Shown in pieces: positions 26,662 to 34,800 of a stretch of 64,000 bases of DNA. The notes beneath the pieces are model-generated. The model made no database searches. It saw nothing but the letters and a program-made list of their open reading frames with translations, and was not told the origin of the DNA. The position numbers and the translations under genes are program-made. Position 1 is the first letter of the stretch. The number at the start of each line of letters is the position of its first letter. Source of the stretch: Falsiroseomonas oleicola (GTDB lineage: Bacteria > Pseudomonadota > Alphaproteobacteria > Acetobacterales > Acetobacteraceae); assembly GCF_019029495.1 (NCBI RefSeq), contig NZ_JAERQM010000005.1, positions 401,725 to 465,724 of the forward strand, read 5' to 3'.

Positions 26662-27176
26662 GTTGGCTCAAGCGCTTACTTGGCGCTCCGCAAACACCAA
26701 CGCAGCCTGCAAGCACGACTCCCGAGCTGCCGACCGCTGAGGAGATGAACTTCGTCATCCCCGCGTTCGGTCAGCTAATGGAGAGGAATGCAGGTCAACT
26801 CGGAACTGTTTTCGACGAGGCGATGTTGCCTAAATCGAAAGCACGTCTCGAATTTGTCCTGTTTTGTGCGATTGGCGTCGTTGAGAGCGAAGATGAAGCG
26901 CAGCAGTTGGCCGCCGGCTTGCTGCATATTGCTGACTACCAGCCGAACGTTGGGACGGTACCGGTCACGCAGTTACCCGCATTGCCAACTCTCGGCTCGC
27001 CCTCAAGCCCTGAGGCAATCCGCGCCGCTGCCGAGGCAGTTTCTGCGCATGCGGTCACGTCGAGGTATTCGGCCTTCGAGATGCGAGTGCAGCAGGATCT
27101 CGAGCGCCTGAACGGAATGGCCGATAAGGCGCTGGCTGCGCGAGCGGCCCGACTCAAGCACCGGAGTGGACGATGA
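26658..27176 (+). CDS. Orphan protein inserted between hyuA and hyuB
   Basis: A 172-residue protein without recognised family. The ATG overlaps the hyuA stop (ATGA) and its own stop overlaps the hyuB start (ATGA), so it is perfectly embedded in the operon. Base composition is clearly more AT-rich than both neighbours, with codons such as TTA, CGA and CAA that they avoid. Visible parts: MSWLKRLLGAPQTP, an acidic helical middle (VVESEDEAQQLAAGLLHIAD) and a basic coiled C-terminus (ADKALAARAARLKHRSGR). No signal peptide or TM helix. HyuA and HyuB are normally adjacent, so this looks like a recent single-gene insertion. Confidence 0.7.
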   Translation: MSWLKRLLGAPQTPTQPASTTPELPTAEEMNFVIPAFGQLMERNAGQLGTVFDEAMLPKSKARLEFVLFCAIGVVESEDEAQQLAAGLLHIADYQPNVGTVPVTQLPALPTLGSPSSPEAIRAAAEAVSAHAVTSRYSAFEMRVQQDLERLNGMADKALAARAARLKHRSGR

Positions 27177-28831
27177 TCGGCGCCGACGCACTGACAAAGA
27201 TTCAGCAGCAGATCCAGTGGAATCGCCTGATCGCGGTGGTGGAGGAACAGGCGCAGATCATGATCCGCACCGCCTTCTCCACCACGGTGCGGGAAGCCGG
27301 TGACCTCTCGGCCGGCGTCTTCGACCTGCAGGGCCGCATGCTGGCGCAGGCCGTCACCGGCACGCCGGGGCACGTCAATTCCATGATGGAATCGGTCGGC
27401 CATTTCCTCGCGAAATTCCCGGCGGAGACGATGAAGCCGGGCGACCACTACATCACCAACGACCCCTGGCTCGGCACCGGGCACCTGCACGACCTCACCG
27501 TCGTCACGCCCGCCTTCCAGCGCGGCCGGATCGTCGGCCTGTTTGCCAACACGGCCCACGTCATCGATGTCGGCGGCCTCGGCATGGGCCCCGAGGGTCG
27601 CAGCGTCTTCGAGGAGGGGCTCTATATCCCCATCGTGAAGTGCTTCGATCAGGGGAAGCCGAACGAGACGCTGTTCGACTTCGTCCGCGTCGGCACCCGC
27701 ACCCCGGTGGAGCTCGAGGGCGATATCTACTCCCTCTGTGCCTGCAACGATGCCGGCGCCAAGCGTCTGGTCGAGATGCTGGACGAGTTCGGCATGGACA
27801 GCCTGGACCCCTTGGCCGCCTACATCTTCGACAGCTCGCTGAAGGCGACGCTCGAGGAAATCGCGAAGATTCCTCAGGGCAGCTACAGCGCCCAGATTAC
27901 CTCCGATGGCTACGAGGCCCCCGTCACGCTGAAGGCCGCGATGACGGTGAAGGCGGATGAGATCGTGGTGGACTATGCCGGCACCTCCGGCCTCTCCGGG
28001 CGGGGGATCAACGTGCCGGCCTCCTACTGCCGCGCCTATTCCTGCTTCGGCATCAAGGTGGTGGTGGCGCCCGAAATCCCGAACAACTGGGCCTCGCTGG
28101 CGCCCTTCCGGATGGAGATCCCGGAGGGCTGCATCCTGAATGCGCCGCGGCCCTACCCGGTCTCGGTCCGCCATGTGGTCGGCCAGTTGCTGCCCGACCT
28201 GATGATGGGCTGCCTGCACCAGGCGGTGCCGGATCGCGTGACGGCGGAGGGCTCCTCCGCCCTCTGGAACCCGCCGCTGCGGGGCGGCGCGCAGGTCTCG
28301 GGCTCCGCGGCGGAGCTGCCGGATTTCGAGATCATCACCTTCAACTCCGGCGGCACCGGCGCGCGCCGCACCAAGGACGGCATGGACGGCACCGCCTTCC
28401 CGTCCGGCGTGCGCACCATGCCGGTGGAGGCGACGGAAAACGTCGCGCCGGTGATCTTCTGGCAGAACCAGATCCGCGAGGGCTCGGCCGGCGCCGGCCG
28501 CACCCGTGGCGGCTTCGGCAAGGTCATGGAGATCGGCACCAAGGGCGAGGCCGAATTCGCCGTGAACGCCATCTTCGACCGCGTGGCGAATGCGCCGAAA
28601 GGCCGGGACGGCGGCGGCGATGGCGCGGCCGGATGGGTCGGCCACACCGATGGCACCACCATCCGCACCAAGGGGTTCCAGATTGTCCCCAAGGGCAAGC
28701 GCCTGGTGCTGAACCTGCCCGGCGGCGGCGGCATGGGCGACCCGAAGCAGCGCGACCGCGCGCTGGTCGAGCGTGACGTGGCGGATGGGCTGATCAGCCC
28801 CGAACAGGCCAAGGCGCTGTACGGCGCCTGA
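27173..28831 (+). CDS. hyuB: Hydantoinase B/oxoprolinase subunit (HyuB)
   Basis: A 552-residue partner subunit of HyuA. It opens IGADALTKIQQQIQWNRLIA and shows the family segments EEQAQIMIRTAFSTTVREAG, DLSAGVFDLQGRMLAQAVTG, GDHYITNDPWLGTGHLHDL and, near the end, VLNLPGGGGMGDPKQRD. The HyuAB pair forms the heteromeric enzyme that opens cyclic amides with ATP. Its start overlaps the stop of the inserted orphan gene. It ends the operon; a strong hairpin follows at 28869. Confidence 0.93.
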   Translation: MIGADALTKIQQQIQWNRLIAVVEEQAQIMIRTAFSTTVREAGDLSAGVFDLQGRMLAQAVTGTPGHVNSMMESVGHFLAKFPAETMKPGDHYITNDPWLGTGHLHDLTVVTPAFQRGRIVGLFANTAHVIDVGGLGMGPEGRSVFEEGLYIPIVKCFDQGKPNETLFDFVRVGTRTPVELEGDIYSLCACNDAGAKRLVEMLDEFGMDSLDPLAAYIFDSSLKATLEEIAKIPQGSYSAQITSDGYEAPVTLKAAMTVKADEIVVDYAGTSGLSGRGINVPASYCRAYSCFGIKVVVAPEIPNNWASLAPFRMEIPEGCILNAPRPYPVSVRHVVGQLLPDLMMGCLHQAVPDRVTAEGSSALWNPPLRGGAQVSGSAAELPDFEIITFNSGGTGARRTKDGMDGTAFPSGVRTMPVEATENVAPVIFWQNQIREGSAGAGRTRGGFGKVMEIGTKGEAEFAVNAIFDRVANAPKGRDGGGDGAAGWVGHTDGTTIRTKGFQIVPKGKRLVLNLPGGGGMGDPKQRDRALVERDVADGLISPEQAKALYGA

Positions 28832-28868
28832 ACCCGTTGCGCGCACGAAGCCTTTTCAACGTGTAACC

Positions 28869-28903
28869 GCTGCCTCCGCCGCCCTTGGGCCGGCGGAGGC
28901 AGC
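28869..28903 (+). terminator. Long hairpin after hyuB
   Basis: A perfect 13-bp stem (GCTGCCTCCGCCG with its complement) closes a 9-base loop. It lies 37 bases after the hyuB stop and 15 bases before the next start codon. No T-run follows, so it may be a Rho-assisted end, an mRNA-stabilising stem or a barrier before the next gene. Confidence 0.5.
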
Positions 28904-28918
28904 ACCCAACTCTGGGGC

Positions 28919-29935
28919 ATGAACGCAACCACCCGACGCGCCGCACTTGCCGGCGGCCTTTTGGTGCTGGCGGCCCCGGCGCTGCGGGCCCAGCCTCGTG
29001 CTCCGGCGGGGCGCCTTGCCGCCGGACTCGATCGTGCGGCGGAAACCCCCGGCCTACGCAGCCTGATCGTCGTCCAGAACGGCGTGCCGTTGGCGGAGCG
29101 GGTGTTTCGCGGGCCGGCGCTGGACCGGCCGACCAATGTCAAATCCGCCTCCAAGACCATCCTCGCCATGCTCGCCGGCATCGCCATCGAGCGTGGCGTG
29201 CTGCGCGGGCTGGACCAGCCCGTGGCGCCGATCCTCGGCAACCGAATCCCGCGCGGCGCCGACCCGGCGGTGCGCGACATCACGCTGAACCACCTGCTGT
29301 CGATGCGCGCGGGGCTGGAGCCGACTTCCGGCGCCAATTACGGCCGCTGGGTCAGCAGCCGGGACTGGGTGGGCTTCGCGCTGGGGCGGCCGATGGTGGA
29401 TGAGCCGGGCGGGCGGATGCTCTATTCCACCGGCACCTCCCACATCCTGGCCGCCGTGCTGGCCCGCGCCAGCGGCCGCAGCATCCGCGAACTGGCGACG
29501 GAGTGGCTGTTCCGCCCGCTCGGCCATCCGGTGCCGGAATGGACGCGGGACCCGCAGGGGCTGCATTTCGGCGGCAACGAGATGGCGCTGTCCCCGCGCG
29601 CGCTGCTGGCCTTCGGCGAATGCTGCCGCAATGGCGGGCGGCATGAGGGACGGCAGGTGATCCCGGAGGCCTTTCTACGCCAGGCCTGGTTGCCCCTGGG
29701 GCGCTCCGCCTGGTCCGGGCAGCAATACGGCCTCGGCTGGTGGATCGCGGAGGCGCGGGGCCAGCCGGTCTTCTACGCCTGGGGCTATGGCGGGCAGATG
29801 GTCTATCTGCTGCCGGGGCTGGGGCTGACCGTGGTCATGACCTCCGACCCCGACGTGCCGCGCGTGCGCGGCCAGGTGCAGACGCGCCATGCGCTGCTGA
29901 CCGAGGGCATCTTGCCGGCGTTTCTGGCTGCCTAA
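28919..29935 (+). CDS. Serine hydrolase, beta-lactamase/class C PBP family
   Basis: A 338-residue exported serine hydrolase. The N-terminus TTRRAALAGGLLVLAAPAL has a twin-arginine-like signal. The catalytic Ser-X-X-Lys is in VKSASKTILAMLAG and the Tyr motif in MLYSTGTSHILAAVLARA; the third element is near YAWGYGGQMVYLLPG. Members cut esters, D-amino peptides or beta-lactams. It follows hyuB by 87 bases with a hairpin between them, and its stop overlaps the end of a small convergent gene by four bases. A D-peptide esterase role near a D-aminoacylase gene is possible but unproven. Confidence 0.87.
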   Translation: MNATTRRAALAGGLLVLAAPALRAQPRAPAGRLAAGLDRAAETPGLRSLIVVQNGVPLAERVFRGPALDRPTNVKSASKTILAMLAGIAIERGVLRGLDQPVAPILGNRIPRGADPAVRDITLNHLLSMRAGLEPTSGANYGRWVSSRDWVGFALGRPMVDEPGGRMLYSTGTSHILAAVLARASGRSIRELATEWLFRPLGHPVPEWTRDPQGLHFGGNEMALSPRALLAFGECCRNGGRHEGRQVIPEAFLRQAWLPLGRSAWSGQQYGLGWWIAEARGQPVFYAWGYGGQMVYLLPGLGLTVVMTSDPDVPRVRGQVQTRHALLTEGILPAFLAA

Positions 29936-30126
29936 TCATCCGGCCCACCCTTGGTCTGATCCGTCACCCCCGGCGGGTCCGGGTATAGGTCCGATGGCAC
30001 CTTGGCATCCGGATTCCGGGTGGTTCCGCCTTGCTGGACTTTCGCCTGGGTGGTCTTGCTGGTGGGGTCGGCGCTGTTCATGCGCTCGGCGGCGCCGGTG
30101 GGAAGCTTGGTTTTATCCTGGGTCAT
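29932..30126 (-). CDS. Small hydrophilic protein, 64 residues
   Basis: A 64-residue, strongly hydrophilic and probably disordered protein rich in Lys, Thr, Asp and Pro, with the segments MTQDKTKLPTGAAERMNSAD and LYPDPPGVTDQTKGGPDD. The start ATG at 30126 has GAGGGAG four bases upstream. Similar short proteins without defined function occur in related alphaproteobacteria. It overlaps the convergent hydrolase gene by four bases. Treated as probably real on the strength of the ribosome site and codon use. Confidence 0.5.
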   Translation of the reverse strand: MTQDKTKLPTGAAERMNSADPTSKTTQAKVQQGGTTRNPDAKVPSDLYPDPPGVTDQTKGGPDD

Positions 30127-30219
30127 TCTCCCTCAACGCGCCGCCGGGGCGCTGGCTCCCTATCGGAACGCCCCGCGGCTTGGCATGATCGCGCAGGCCT
30201 GACCCGAGGGATCCCAAGA

Positions 30220-31686
30220 ATGGCGCTCCGCTGCGACCTCATCATCCGTGACGCGACCCTGATCGACGGTACTGGCGCGCCGCGCCGCATCGGTGACCTC
30301 GGCGTGAAGGGTGACCGCATCGCGGCCATCGGCGACCTGGGCGGCGCGACCGGGGATCGGGAGGTGATCGCCACGAGCAAGGCGCTCGCCCCCGGCTTCA
30401 TCGATGCCCATACACATGACGACCGCGCGGTGCTCTGTGGCCCGCAATGCACCACCTGCAAGACCAGCCAGGGCGTCACCACCGTCGTCGTCGGCTGCTG
30501 CGGCGTCTCGCTCTCCCCGGCGCGGTTCAAGCGCACCCCGCCGCCGCCGCTCGACCTGATCGGCGCGGAGGGATGGTGGCGCTTCGGCGATTTCGGCGAC
30601 TACGCCGAGGCGCTGCGCAGGCAGGGGTCGGAGGTCAACACCTACGCCCTGGCCGGCCACCAGACCATGCGGGTGGAGGCGATGGATGGCGACGTGTCCC
30701 GCCCTGCCAATGACCGCGAAATCCACCACATGCACCAGCGGCTGAAGCAGGCGCTGGCGGAAGGCGCCTCCGGCTTCTCCACCGGCCTTTACTACGACCC
30801 CAACAAGCATGCGACGACCGAGGAGGTCATCGCGGTGGCGGAGGCCCTGCGCACCACCGGCGGCCTCTATTCCACCCATATGCGCGACGAGGCCGATAAG
30901 GTCCTGGCCTCGATCGAGGAGACGATGAAGATCGGCAAGAAGGCCGGCGTCGGCGTGCAGATCAGCCACCACAAATGCTCGCTGCCGGAGAATTTCGGCC
31001 GCTCCACCCAGACCCTGCCGCTGATCGCCGAATATGCGCGGACGCAGGAAGTGGCCTATGACGTCTATCCCTATCCGGCCGGCTCCACCGTGCTGATGCC
31101 GGACCGGCTGCGCGACGATGTGAAGGTGATGATCACCTGGTCTGTCCCGCACCCGGAAATGGCGGGCAAGTATCTGCATGAGATCGCGCGCGGCTGGAAC
31201 AGCGACATCAAGGCCGCCGCCGAACGCCTGACCCCCGCCGGGCAGATCAGCTTCCAGATGGATGAGGAGGATGTGCGCCGCATCATGGCGCATCCGCTGT
31301 CGATGATCGGCAGCGACGGCATCCCGCACGACGCCCATCCGCATCCGCGCCTCTGGGGCACCTTTCCGCGCGTGCTGGGGCACTACGTGCGCGATGTCGG
31401 CCTGTTCTCGCTGGAGACGGCCGTCCACAAGATGACCGGCCGCTGCGCGGAGGCCTATGGCATCGTCGATCGCGGCGTACTGGTGGAAGGCGCCTATGCC
31501 GACCTCTGCCTGTTCGACCCGGCGACGGTGATCGACGCGGCGACCTTCGAAACACCGACCCTGCCGAGCCTCGGCATCGAGGAGGTCTGGGCCAATGGCC
31601 GGCCCACCTTCCGTGCCGGCTATGGCGAGCAGGGTGGGGCCACCGGGGAAAAGCCGGGCCGGCTGGTGACACGCCATCGCGCTTGA
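30220..31686 (+). CDS. N-acyl-D-amino-acid deacylase (D-aminoacylase)
   Basis: A 488-residue amidohydrolase that removes N-acyl groups from D-amino acids. The metal site opens with ALAPGFIDAHTHDDRAVL. Later landmarks are QGVTTVVVGCCGVSLSP, STGLYYDPNKHATTEE, YSTHMRDEADKVLASIEE, VQISHHKCS and IGSDGIPHDAHPHPRLWGTF, all expected in this family. The start MALRCDLIIRDATLIDGTG at 30220 was chosen; the frame is open further up without family similarity. The neighbouring hydantoinase and carbamoylase genes suggest a wider route for D- or N-substituted amino acids. Confidence 0.92.
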   Translation: MALRCDLIIRDATLIDGTGAPRRIGDLGVKGDRIAAIGDLGGATGDREVIATSKALAPGFIDAHTHDDRAVLCGPQCTTCKTSQGVTTVVVGCCGVSLSPARFKRTPPPPLDLIGAEGWWRFGDFGDYAEALRRQGSEVNTYALAGHQTMRVEAMDGDVSRPANDREIHHMHQRLKQALAEGASGFSTGLYYDPNKHATTEEVIAVAEALRTTGGLYSTHMRDEADKVLASIEETMKIGKKAGVGVQISHHKCSLPENFGRSTQTLPLIAEYARTQEVAYDVYPYPAGSTVLMPDRLRDDVKVMITWSVPHPEMAGKYLHEIARGWNSDIKAAAERLTPAGQISFQMDEEDVRRIMAHPLSMIGSDGIPHDAHPHPRLWGTFPRVLGHYVRDVGLFSLETAVHKMTGRCAEAYGIVDRGVLVEGAYADLCLFDPATVIDAATFETPTLPSLGIEEVWANGRPTFRAGYGEQGGATGEKPGRLVTRHRA

Positions 31687-31759
31687 ACCCGCTCCGCCGG
31701 AGCCGCCACCTCGGGCCCGCGCCTGGTACCAGCCAGCGCCGGCGCCGGCCAATGACGTC

Positions 31760-32173
31760 GTGCCGGCGGCTGCTGCGCCAGATCCGAAGCCCCGCACGGC
31801 GCGCAATGCGCTGATCGCGGGGGTGCTGCTGCTGGGCGCGCTGGCGCTCGGCACGCAGATCTTCAGCGGTGGCTTCACCACCCGCCCGGGGATGGAGGTC
31901 TATGTGAAGGCCGGCCCCCGGGTCGGGGCGGAACGTCTGGCGCGGGACCTGCTGGCGGCGCATCCGCCGGGCAGCAATCTCGGCCCCTTGCTGGTGCAGT
32001 TGCAGAGCTACGGCTTCGAATGCCGGCCGGTTCGGCAGGATGGCGTCGCCGAATCCTGCCGCTACCGCGCGCGCTGGGGCAGCACGCAGTTGCTGACCGC
32101 GGTGGTGGAGCTGGGGCATGATGACCTTGTGGTGCAGACCATCACCGCCCGCATGGCGCTCTCCGCCCCCTGA
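31760..32173 (+). CDS. Single-pass membrane-anchored hypothetical protein
   Basis: A 137-residue protein of unknown function. No ATG is available; the only start in the open frame is GTG at 31760. Residues MPAAAAPDPKPRTARNALIA lead into one TM helix (LIAGVLLLGALALGTQIF), and the rest (FECRPVRQDGVAESCRYRA) looks periplasmic with two cysteines that could pair. The frame is open without a start back to 31670. It lies 73 bases after the D-aminoacylase and 36 bases before the LysE exporter. Confidence 0.55.
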   Translation: MPAAAAPDPKPRTARNALIAGVLLLGALALGTQIFSGGFTTRPGMEVYVKAGPRVGAERLARDLLAAHPPGSNLGPLLVQLQSYGFECRPVRQDGVAESCRYRARWGSTQLLTAVVELGHDDLVVQTITARMALSAP

Positions 32174-32209
32174 GCTTCACAAGGTCAGCATAGCTGTCAT
32201 TATAGGCGC

Positions 32210-32854
32210 ATGGATTGGTTGCCCCTCCTCGGTTTCGCCATCGCCTCCTCGGTCACACCGGGGCCGAATGTTCTGATGGTCGCCGCGTCGGCCGCCGCGC
32301 ATGGGCTGCGGCGGGTGCTGCCGCATATGCTGGGCGTCACCTTCGGCTTCGGCGGCATGATCCTGCTGGTCGGGCTGGGCCTCGCCGGGCCGCTGCTGGC
32401 CAGCCGCACGCTGCATGAGGTGCTGCGCTGGGCCGGCGCGCTCTGGCTGCTGTGGCTGGCCTGGAAGATCGCCACGGCGTCGCCGCCACGCGGCGCCTCA
32501 GCCTCGGCGCCGCCACGCGGCGCCTCAGCCTCGGCGCCGCCCAGCGGTGCTTCCGGCCCGGTGAAGCCACCGCTGGGCTTTGTCGGCGGCGCGCTGTTCC
32601 AGTGGGTGAACCCCAAGGCCTGGATGATCGCCGCGGCCGTGGTGCCGGCCTTCACCCGGCCGGGGGAGCCGATGCTGCCACAGGTCCTGGCGATCTCGCT
32701 GGTCTTCGTGGCGATCACCATGCCCTGCCTGCTGGTCTGGGCCGGCATCGGCGTGGGCACCGGCCGGCTGCTGCGCAAGCCCGCCCATCTGCGCGCCTTC
32801 AACATCGCCATGGCGCTGCTGCTGGTGGCCAGCCTGGTGCCGATGCTGCGGTAG
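32210..32854 (+). CDS. LysE family amino-acid exporter
   Basis: A 214-residue inner-membrane exporter. The family start MDWLPLLGFAIASSVTPGPN is present, with the conserved TPGPN, then MLGVTFGFGGMILLVGLGLA and later GGALFQWVNPKAWMIA. Members export basic amino acids, threonine, homoserine lactones or cysteine derivatives. The cytosolic loop between helices 3 and 4 is enlarged by a repeated peptide (APPRGASAS units), which is not usual for the family. It could relieve build-up of amino acids from the hydantoin and D-amino acid genes nearby; that is inference. Confidence 0.9.
   Translation: MDWLPLLGFAIASSVTPGPNVLMVAASAAAHGLRRVLPHMLGVTFGFGGMILLVGLGLAGPLLASRTLHEVLRWAGALWLLWLAWKIATASPPRGASASAPPRGASASAPPSGASGPVKPPLGFVGGALFQWVNPKAWMIAAAVVPAFTRPGEPMLPQVLAISLVFVAITMPCLLVWAGIGVGTGRLLRKPAHLRAFNIAMALLLVASLVPMLR
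32481..32545 (+). repeat. 27-bp tandem repeat inside the LysE gene
   Basis: A 27-bp unit occurs twice in perfect copy with a third, diverged partial copy, adding 9-residue units APPRGASAS to the central loop of the exporter. Because 27 is a multiple of three, copy-number change keeps the frame. Confidence 0.85.
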
Positions 32855-32920
32855 ACCCGCACCGGTAGACTTTGGGCCTTTCGCGCCCTAATCCCGGTGG
32901 CCAGACCGGGGAGACATCCG

Positions 32921-34084
32921 ATGGACATCCAGCAGCCCACCGCCGATCCGCATGCCGAGATCCGCGAGGAAGTCCGGAAACTCTGCGCGCGTTTCCCGGG
33001 CGAATACTGGCGGGAGCTGGATGCGCGGCGTGGCTACCCCACCGAATTCGTCAATGCCCTGACCGAGAGCGGCTACCTGGCCGCGCTGATCCCGGAGGAA
33101 TTCGGCGGGGCCGGCCTGCCGCTGGCCGGTGCGGCGGCGATCCTGGAGGAGATCCAGGCCAGCGGCTGCAATGGTGCCGCCTGCCACGCGCAGATGTACA
33201 TCATGGGCACCATCCTGCGGCATGGCAGCCCGGCCCAGAAGGCGCAGTACCTGCCCGCGATCGCCGAGGGCAAGCTGCGCCTTCAGGCCTTCGGCGTGAC
33301 GGAGCCGACCAGCGGCACCGACACCACCGCGCTGCGCACCACGGCCCGTCGCGAAGGCGACAAGTACATCATCAACGGCCAGAAGATCTGGACCAGCCGG
33401 GCGGAGCATTCCGACCTGATGCTGCTGCTGGCCCGCACCACCCCGCGCGACCAGGTGGCGAAGAAGACCGAGGGCCTGTCCACCTTCATCGTCGACATGC
33501 GGACGGCCAAGGGCCTCACCATCCGCCCGATCCGCACCATGATGAACCACAATTCCTGCGAGGTCTTCTTCGACAACATGGAGGTGCCGGCGGAGAACCT
33601 GCTGGGTGTCGAGGGCAAGGGCTTCCGCTACATCCTGGACGGCATGAATGCCGAGCGCCTGCTGATCGCGGCGGAGTGCATCGGCGATGCCAAGTGGTTC
33701 ATCGCCAAGGCCAGTGCCTATGCCAAGGAACGCGTTTTGTTCGGCCGCCCGATCGGCCAGAACCAGGGCGTGCAGTTCCCCATCGCCAAGGCCTATGCCC
33801 AGATGCGCGCGGCGGAGGCCATTGTCGAAAAGGGCCTGGCCAAATTCGCCGCCGGCCAGAACTGCGGCGAGGAGGCCAATATGGGCAAGATGCTCGCGGC
33901 GGAAGCGAGCTGGGCCGCCGGCGAGGCCTGCGTGAACACCCATGGCGGCTTCGGCTTCGCCGAGGAATACGACATCGAGCGCAAGTTCCGCGAGACGCGG
34001 CTGTACCAGGTGGCGCCGATCAGCACGAACCTGATTTTGTCGTATATTGGCGAGCATGTGCTGGGGATGCCGCGGAGCTATTGA
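32921..34084 (+). CDS. Acyl-CoA dehydrogenase family protein
   Basis: A 387-residue flavoprotein. The start MDIQQPTADPHAEI at 32921 follows GGGGAGACATCCG. The FAD/substrate segments are typical: QAFGVTEPTSGTDTTALRTT, YIINGQKIWTSRAEHSDLML and, near the end, NTHGGFGFAEEYDIERKFR. The usual C-terminal EGT motif reads YQVAPISTNLILSYIGE, so the flavin-site end is divergent. A CaiB-type CoA-transferase gene lies downstream after a low-GC insert. Together they suggest activation of a carboxylic acid as CoA ester and its dehydrogenation. Confidence 0.92.
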   Translation: MDIQQPTADPHAEIREEVRKLCARFPGEYWRELDARRGYPTEFVNALTESGYLAALIPEEFGGAGLPLAGAAAILEEIQASGCNGAACHAQMYIMGTILRHGSPAQKAQYLPAIAEGKLRLQAFGVTEPTSGTDTTALRTTARREGDKYIINGQKIWTSRAEHSDLMLLLARTTPRDQVAKKTEGLSTFIVDMRTAKGLTIRPIRTMMNHNSCEVFFDNMEVPAENLLGVEGKGFRYILDGMNAERLLIAAECIGDAKWFIAKASAYAKERVLFGRPIGQNQGVQFPIAKAYAQMRAAEAIVEKGLAKFAAGQNCGEEANMGKMLAAEASWAAGEACVNTHGGFGFAEEYDIERKFRETRLYQVAPISTNLILSYIGEHVLGMPRSY

Positions 34085-34110
34085 GCTCTGCAGGCCATTG
34101 AGAAGCACAG

Positions 34111-34800
34111 ATGGCAAATGGAAAGCGTCGATTTCGCATACGGGAAAATATCCCATCGTGGGCAGACCTTCGGGCGCTGGGCGAAATCCGCGCTATCAAC
34201 AACATATCATATGCGTTACTCCTGATGGTTCCTGTTCTGGCAGCGGTTTGGCCAGTTGGACGCTCTCTACTCGCAGATTTTGATGTTAATATGCCACATC
34301 TACCATCTGGATTGGTTTCTGCGTTTTTTGCCTCGCTGGGTATCTTTCTGGCTCATATCATATACCAGTGGCGGTGCCCGGCGGTTATCAAAAATCTTAG
34401 CTTGCAAGATTATCAGGTCAGGCAGGTCTCGTTTTATGATGCGGTAACGACTGATGGCTTCATAGAGACGTACTGCGATCAGGTGTCCACGCTGTCGGCT
34501 ACGGTCGATAGAGATAAAGTTGGTGGTGATCTTTTTGATCTTGTGTGGGAGCTACCGCTAGTAAGGCGACAGATCGAGCATCAAAAAGGCCTTCAGGTGT
34601 CACAATCGGTGGCAGTATCGAAGGCCGCCAAAGCTGATATTGTGCGGCGCCTTGCAAATGTAGAATATTTGGTGCTAAGTAACAAGCAGCCGAATTTTCG
34701 TTTGGTTTGTGCGATGTTTTACGGAATGTCGGTGATTTTGGTGGCAGCTATAGTGTTTCGGCAGGTCTATTTCGTGGCGCGTGAGGGCGGTTTGCTTTGA
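34111..34800 (+). CDS. Low-GC orphan membrane protein, three TM helices
   Basis: A 229-residue membrane protein of unknown function. The N-terminus MANGKRRFRIRENIPSWADL is basic and helical. TM helices are near residues 30-50 (SYALLLMVPVLAAVWPVG), 65-85 (FFASLGIFLAHIIYQW) and 198-222 (CAMFYGMSVILVAAIVFRQ), with a soluble central domain of about 110 residues between the last two. Codon use is strikingly AT-rich (ATA, TTA, AAT, GAT) against the neighbours. Its stop overlaps the TTG start of the CoA-transferase gene. I believe proteins with a similar N-terminus (WADL-ALGEIR-INN) are scattered in many bacteria as single genes, but that is from memory. Confidence 0.75.
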   Translation: MANGKRRFRIRENIPSWADLRALGEIRAINNISYALLLMVPVLAAVWPVGRSLLADFDVNMPHLPSGLVSAFFASLGIFLAHIIYQWRCPAVIKNLSLQDYQVRQVSFYDAVTTDGFIETYCDQVSTLSATVDRDKVGGDLFDLVWELPLVRRQIEHQKGLQVSQSVAVSKAAKADIVRRLANVEYLVLSNKQPNFRLVCAMFYGMSVILVAAIVFRQVYFVAREGGLL

